From Glaciecola sp964621345 (lineage in GTDB: Bacteria; Pseudomonadota; Gammaproteobacteria; Enterobacterales; Alteromonadaceae), in assembly GCA_964621345.1 (NCBI GenBank), contig CAZUON010000005.1, positions 1-64,000 on the forward strand: a stretch of 64,000 nucleotides of DNA. The letters are read 5' to 3'. A program made the position numbers and the translations under genes. Shown piece after piece: positions 60,005 through 64,000 of this stretch (within the stretch, counting starts at the first letter, position 1; each line of letters opens with the position of its first letter). Under the pieces are notes generated by a model. That model made no database searches, was not told where the DNA came from, and saw only the letters and a program-made list of their open reading frames with translations.

Positions 60005-61666
60005 CTATTTGTTCACTTTTTCCCAGTAATCATTGACCGATTGCTTCATCTCTTTTCTTAGCATCATGATACCAAATAGATTGGGCAGCGTCATAACCAC
60101 AATTGCTACCGCAGACAATGCCCACACTAGGGTCGTATCTGAAATCGCAGCCCAAAAGAAACCGGCAACGTACAATACTCGATAAGGCATAACTGATGCA
60201 GGCCCTAACAAATAAGTCATTGCTCTATCGCCATAATATGACCATGCGATTGCGGTTGAGAAAGCGAATAAGAGCAAGCCTACCGAGACGATATACTTTC
60301 CGTATTCACCAAAGAAGCCTTTGGTAAATGCGATAGCAGTCAAGTTTGCTGAATGTACTAAAGACTTACCTACCACCACTATATTGGCACGATTAATTTC
60401 GCCGTCTGCAATTTGCAAGGTACCAGTAAATGGGTCGTCTGGGGAGCCTACGTGGAAGGTTACATCTTCGGCAAAAGATCGTGCATTTATTAAAGTGTAG
60501 CCTCCGGTTACCGCAACACCATTAACTACCTGAATTTCGCCATTGTATTGTTCTACAGAAGCACCTTCGTAGTCATTTAAAAATTGATACATCGCCGTAA
60601 CGTCATCTTGTTTTGATTCTGTGTACTCACCTGAAATAAACTGCATATCAGAACGGTCGAAAACGTTTTCATGCTTTTGATTCCAAACCCCTGAAGATAA
60701 AATAACTAGGCCGGTAACCGTACAGATTATGATGGTATCAATAAACGGTTCGAGTATTGAAACCATACCCTCAGACACAGGCTCTTTTGTTTTTGCAGCA
60801 GCATGGGCAATGGGTGCAGAGCCCTGTCCGGCTTCGTTTGAAAACAGGCCACGGTTAACACCTCGGTTAAATGCGTAAGCTAATGATGCTCCTAAGAAAC
60901 CACCTGCAGCCGCTGAACCGGTAAAGGCATCGCTGATAATCGCAACAAAAGCGGGACCGATATTGCCAAAGTTTGCAAAGATAACAGCAAATGCACCAAT
61001 CATATAAATTGCGGCCATAAACGGAACAATTTTAGATGTAACTGCAGCAATACGCTTAATTCCGCCAATTATGACCAAACCTAGCAGAATAGCTAATACA
61101 CCACCAACATAGGCAGGCTGAAAGCCAAAGGTGGACTCAATACTGGTAGCAATACCGTTACTTTGTGGTAAGTTTCCGGTACCAAATGAACTGATCACCG
61201 TGGCGACCGCGAAGGCTACCGCAAGCCACTTCATGTTCAAGCCTCTATCCATATAATACATTGGGCCGCCGGCCATGGTGCCATCGTCTGTTTTGACACG
61301 ATATTTATGCGACAAAGTCACTTCCACAAACTTAGTGGTCATACCCAAAAACGCCGTTGCCCACATCCAAAATAGTGCTGCCGGACCGCCTAAAAAGATA
61401 GCAAATGCAACGCCACTTATATTGCCCGTCCCAACGGTACCAGAGAGCGCCGTTGTAAGGCTTTGAAAATGTGTTGTATCGCCTGGCTCATCGCCTTTAT
61501 CAAATTTGCCGGTAACCACACGCCAAGCATGTTTAAAAAAGCGAATTTGAGGGAATTTTAAATAAATAGTAAAAAACGCACCAACACCTAGCAAAACAAA
61601 GGGAAACCACTTAGCTCCCCCTAAATAGCCGTCGAGCATATTAAAAAAATTGAGTATGGCATCCAC
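60005..61666 (-). CDS. Sodium:alanine/glycine symporter (AGCS family)
   Basis: 553-residue inner-membrane transporter importing alanine or glycine with Na+. It has about ten hydrophobic helices with family motifs TALSGTVGTGNISGVAFAI (72-90), GGPMYYMDRG (133-142) and FSNEAGQGSAPIAHAAAKT (275-293). Typical members have 450-480 residues; here an extra hydrophilic stretch of about 105 residues (about 332-438) sits in one loop, rich in Gly, Asp and beta-type sequence. It is 21 bp downstream of the M14 carboxypeptidase gene, so the unit may couple peptide trimming to uptake or reuse of the amino acid released. Confidence 0.93.
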   Translation of the reverse strand: MDAILNFFNMLDGYLGGAKWFPFVLLGVGAFFTIYLKFPQIRFFKHAWRVVTGKFDKGDEPGDTTHFQSLTTALSGTVGTGNISGVAFAIFLGGPAALFWMWATAFLGMTTKFVEVTLSHKYRVKTDDGTMAGGPMYYMDRGLNMKWLAVAFAVATVISSFGTGNLPQSNGIATSIESTFGFQPAYVGGVLAILLGLVIIGGIKRIAAVTSKIVPFMAAIYMIGAFAVIFANFGNIGPAFVAIISDAFTGSAAAGGFLGASLAYAFNRGVNRGLFSNEAGQGSAPIAHAAAKTKEPVSEGMVSILEPFIDTIIICTVTGLVILSSGVWNQKHENVFDRSDMQFISGEYTESKQDDVTAMYQFLNDYEGASVEQYNGEIQVVNGVAVTGGYTLINARSFAEDVTFHVGSPDDPFTGTLQIADGEINRANIVVVGKSLVHSANLTAIAFTKGFFGEYGKYIVSVGLLLFAFSTAIAWSYYGDRAMTYLLGPASVMPYRVLYVAGFFWAAISDTTLVWALSAVAIVVMTLPNLFGIMMLRKEMKQSVNDYWEKVNK

Positions 61667-61687
61667 TGTAGTCTTCCTTTTTTATTA

Positions 61688-62815
61688 TTATCTGAGTTGT
61701 TTGCTAACGGCACGAATTGCCACTAATAAATCTTCGCCAAGTTGCTCACAGCGAACTGTTGACCATCCGTAACTATTGTCAGGTAAATCTGCGTTGTCTT
61801 TAAACGGCATTTCTAGCGTGTAAGATAAGCAATCAAACTTGTGCCCTACTGCATTACAGGCAACAGTAAGATTTGCCTCACCAGGTGCATCTTTATCATA
61901 ACCGAATTCATCCTGAAACTCAGGAGTGGTGGCCATTAAGCTTTGTTTGAAGGTGTTTTCCAATGCGGCTATACGTGCATTGTAGTTTGGATTGCCTTCG
62001 GTACCCGCAACGAAATTATATGGCAGAGCTTCGTCGCCATGAATATCTAAAAACAAATCGACACCGGTTTGCTCCATCTTGTTAAGTACGTGGTAAACCT
62101 CCGGGCTTTTGTCGAGACTTGGCGCGGCCCATTCGCGGTTTAGGTTAACACCTACCGCATTAGTGCGAAGATGCCCGCGCGCACTACCGTCTGGGTTCAT
62201 ATTAGGCACGACATAAAAGACGTTATCTGCAAGTAGCGCTCTAGCAGTGCCGTCGTCTTCATCAAGTAAGCGGCGCAATAGGCCTTCGATGAGCCATTCT
62301 GCCATGGTTTCACCTGGGTGTTGCCGAGCTGTTATCCAGACCTTATTTTTACCTGCATCGGCATCGCCAATCACAAGTAAGTTAAGCTCTCGACCATCAA
62401 GACTTGTACCTAAAAGCTCATGCTCGCAGTCATAGTGCATTTGTGCTTGTGCAATTAAATTAAGGTGCTGTTCATAACTGTAGGGAGCAAAATAAGCAAA
62501 ATAAATGCTGCTGTATTCCGGTGTAAAATCAATCGTGAGTGTATCACCGTCGAATGAGCTAGCGACGCGAAACCACTCTTCACGGTCGTAGGACGCAACT
62601 GCCTGATAATCTTGCCAGCCATCGGGGTAGGCAGATTTTGCTAAGTCATTAATACAAATCTTATGATTAACAAAAGCTTGAGTGTGTAATTTAAAATGAA
62701 ACCATTGGTAAAAGTCTGATTGATTGTCTTTGTTGATGCTGAGCTGAATATCTTCTGGGGACTGGGCGCTAATTACCCTTATATTTCCGCTGTCGAATTG
62801 GCTATTTATTATCAT
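61688..62815 (-). CDS. M14 family metallocarboxypeptidase (cytosolic AGBL-like type)
   Basis: 375 residues, no signal peptide. It has an N-terminal beta domain (about 1-125), then the zinc carboxypeptidase domain. ARQHPGETMAEW supplies the H and E ligands, FLDIHGDEALPYNF the third His, and YTLEMPF the catalytic Glu. NPDG and LNREW also fit the family. This matches the cytosolic carboxypeptidase (Nna1/AGBL) branch. It is the first gene of a two-gene unit with the alanine symporter. Confidence 0.92.
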   Translation of the reverse strand: MIINSQFDSGNIRVISAQSPEDIQLSINKDNQSDFYQWFHFKLHTQAFVNHKICINDLAKSAYPDGWQDYQAVASYDREEWFRVASSFDGDTLTIDFTPEYSSIYFAYFAPYSYEQHLNLIAQAQMHYDCEHELLGTSLDGRELNLLVIGDADAGKNKVWITARQHPGETMAEWLIEGLLRRLLDEDDGTARALLADNVFYVVPNMNPDGSARGHLRTNAVGVNLNREWAAPSLDKSPEVYHVLNKMEQTGVDLFLDIHGDEALPYNFVAGTEGNPNYNARIAALENTFKQSLMATTPEFQDEFGYDKDAPGEANLTVACNAVGHKFDCLSYTLEMPFKDNADLPDNSYGWSTVRCEQLGEDLLVAIRAVSKQLR

Positions 62816-63118
62816 TTTTTGTGCCTAAAAACTTTTTTTAAAAGTGTAACACAAGCTAACTAAAATCGAGAAAAAAGATATTAAACTTGGTCATCAACCG
62901 ACCTCAAAAACACTGTCTGTGCGCTTTTGCGCTTGAAAGTAAATATAGTTTACGTTGAGTAATCATCATTTTTGAGCGGGTTGCAATTTGCTTAACGCCT
63001 AGTGTACTCTAAACATGAAATATATACTTTAGTATAGATAAATCAGCAAAAAGCATGAACATTGGCTTAACACAAAAGGCTTTGCATTACTAAAGAGACC
63101 TTAACTCACGGGAATATT
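62816..63118. other. 303-bp AT-rich intergenic region without a gene
   Basis: Divergent spacer between the M14 gene (minus) and the interrupted response-regulator gene (plus). No open frame with a ribosome site is seen. It contains the 17-bp repeat at 63018-63034, which includes a TATACT -10-like hexamer facing the response-regulator gene. Nothing else stands out. Confidence 0.6.
63018..63034 (+). repeat. 17-bp sequence shared with the spacer before the PAS–GGDEF–EAL gene
   Basis: AAATATATACTTTAGTA on the plus strand, identical to 28448-28464 read on the minus strand. It ends 84 bp before the response-regulator start. Same orientation relative to the downstream signalling gene as the other copy. 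Confidence 0.35.
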
Positions 63119-64000
63119 TTGCAAAATATTAAGGTAGCTCATCACCGCGACCAGTTAAAGGTCCTAATTGTTGACGATGCCCCCAGCATTGTTCGTATTA
63201 TTAGTGAAAGTATTAAGTTGCTTGCAAAGATAATTGTTGCAAAAGATGGTGGGCGGGCCCTTTCTTTGGTTAAGCATGAACGCCCTGACCTAGTCCTGCT
63301 CGACATTCAAATGCCCCACCTAAATGGATTAGATGTCTGTAAGGCAATAAAGTCTGACCCCGAAATCTGGGATACCCGCATTATGTTCGTCACCGCAGAA
63401 TCGCACCCTGAAACCGAATTAGAAGCACTTGGTTTAGGCGGTATCGACTTTATTAGCAAACCGATCAATTCTGCAATTTTACGCACCCGCGTACAAAGCC
63501 AGCTCATCGCCATTAAACGCACAAAAGAGCTAATTGACGCGCGTAACGAACTCCATGGCCTAATTTCCACCCTTCCCGTCTTTGTTTCTTATTGGTCACG
63601 ATAGTTAATTAATACCTACAGCAACGATTGTGAAGGAAAATGGTTCAGCCTTAAACCTCATGAACTCAGCAATTTGTTTTTGTCGACACTTTTTGAACCA
63701 GACGTGCATGAAGCACTGCAGCCAAATATAGATAAGGTTCTATGGGGCCAAAATAATATAACAGAAGTAGTGTTATCGCCTTTCAACGGGGCGAAACGGT
63801 ACGCGCAATTGTCATTTATTAACAAACCATTGTTTGACGGAGTAGAAGGGTTTATTTTAGTCATTAGCGATGTTACCGAACGTAAGGTATCAGAACTCAA
63901 ATTATTGGAAGACAAAGACAACATTGATATTACTTTGCGTTCGATTGGTGATGGGGTAATCGCAACCGACCTTGAAGGTAAGGTCACCTTTATTAATCCC
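63119..64000 (+). pseudogene. Response regulator–PAS signalling gene interrupted by in-frame TAG; runs off the window
   Basis: From a TTG start (GGGA 5-6 nt upstream), a receiver domain spans about residues 13-125, with phospho-acceptor Asp62 (LLDIQMP), the acidic pair Asp19-Asp20 and Lys114 (FISKP). A linker helix and the beginning of a PAS domain follow (LISTLPVFVSYWSR). Then TAG occurs at 63602-63604. Directly after it, in the same frame, PAS-type coding continues without another stop to the end of the window (LINTYSND, FILVISDVTERK, a second PAS start SIGDGVIATDLEGKVTFIN). The gene therefore looks like a receiver–PAS–PAS (perhaps GGDEF) protein broken by one nonsense codon. Sequencing error, a true pseudogene, or readthrough are all possible. 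Confidence 0.72.

Overview
The window reads as a chromosomal segment of a marine gammaproteobacterium, most likely from the Alteromonadales (Alteromonas/Glaciecola-like). This rests on the mix of genes: two TonB-dependent receptors, DUF3718 proteins, a YeaC–DUF349–AnsA cluster, an ABC permease/M1 peptidase fusion, a DUF5117-type metalloprotease and several acyl-CoA dehydrogenases. AT-rich spacers and many Rho-independent terminators also fit. Genus is an inference; there is no rRNA or taxonomic marker to settle it.

Layout. 1–3.4 kb: initiator tRNA-fMet with its promoter and terminator, a pterin carbinolamine dehydratase (phhB), and a large TonB-dependent receptor. 3.5–16.3 kb: a lipid/acyl-CoA and detoxification block, comprising a MaoC hydratase, a divergent LysR regulator, an epoxide-hydrolase-like protein, FadE- and FadB-type beta-oxidation enzymes, a haloalkane-dehalogenase-like protein overlapping an SDR, a quinone oxidoreductase, an ACAD10/11-like dehydrogenase and a histidine phosphatase. 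Two paralogous DUF3718 proteins also lie in this block. 16.4–30.7 kb: housekeeping and signalling, with hemN behind a near-perfect FNR box, a secreted metalloprotease, dut, an acyl-CoA ligase, a 1556-residue propeller–PAS–GGDEF–EAL sensor, an RNase J-like nuclease and a DUF1624 membrane protein.

30.8–45.8 kb is the most unusual part: fifteen consecutive minus-strand genes that look like one envelope-spanning machine. They encode a MotA/TolQ/ExbB-like channel subunit, a small membrane protein with an acidic residue at the start of its transmembrane helix (ExbD/MotB-like position), and a Ser/Thr kinase fused through a membrane helix to an FGE/SUMF1 domain. They also encode a signal-peptide–TM–FHA protein, a membrane-anchored Lon-type (S16) Ser–Lys protease-like protein, a periplasmic solute-binding protein and a lipoprotein. 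Several exported or membrane proteins and two cytoplasmic proteins of unknown family complete the set. No type VI sheath, tube or baseplate genes are visible, so this is not a recognisable T6SS. The best reading is an undescribed ion-motive-force-driven envelope system controlled by phosphorylation, FHA recognition and proteolysis.

45.9–62.8 kb: an S9 prolyl-oligopeptidase-family enzyme, an ABC ATPase with a permease/M1 aminopeptidase fusion, a second TonB-dependent receptor, the zinc ribbon–yeaC–DUF349–ansA operon, and an M14 carboxypeptidase followed by a sodium:alanine symporter. At the right edge (63.1–64 kb) a response-regulator/PAS gene is interrupted by an in-frame TAG, with PAS-like coding sequence continuing in the same frame to the end of the window.
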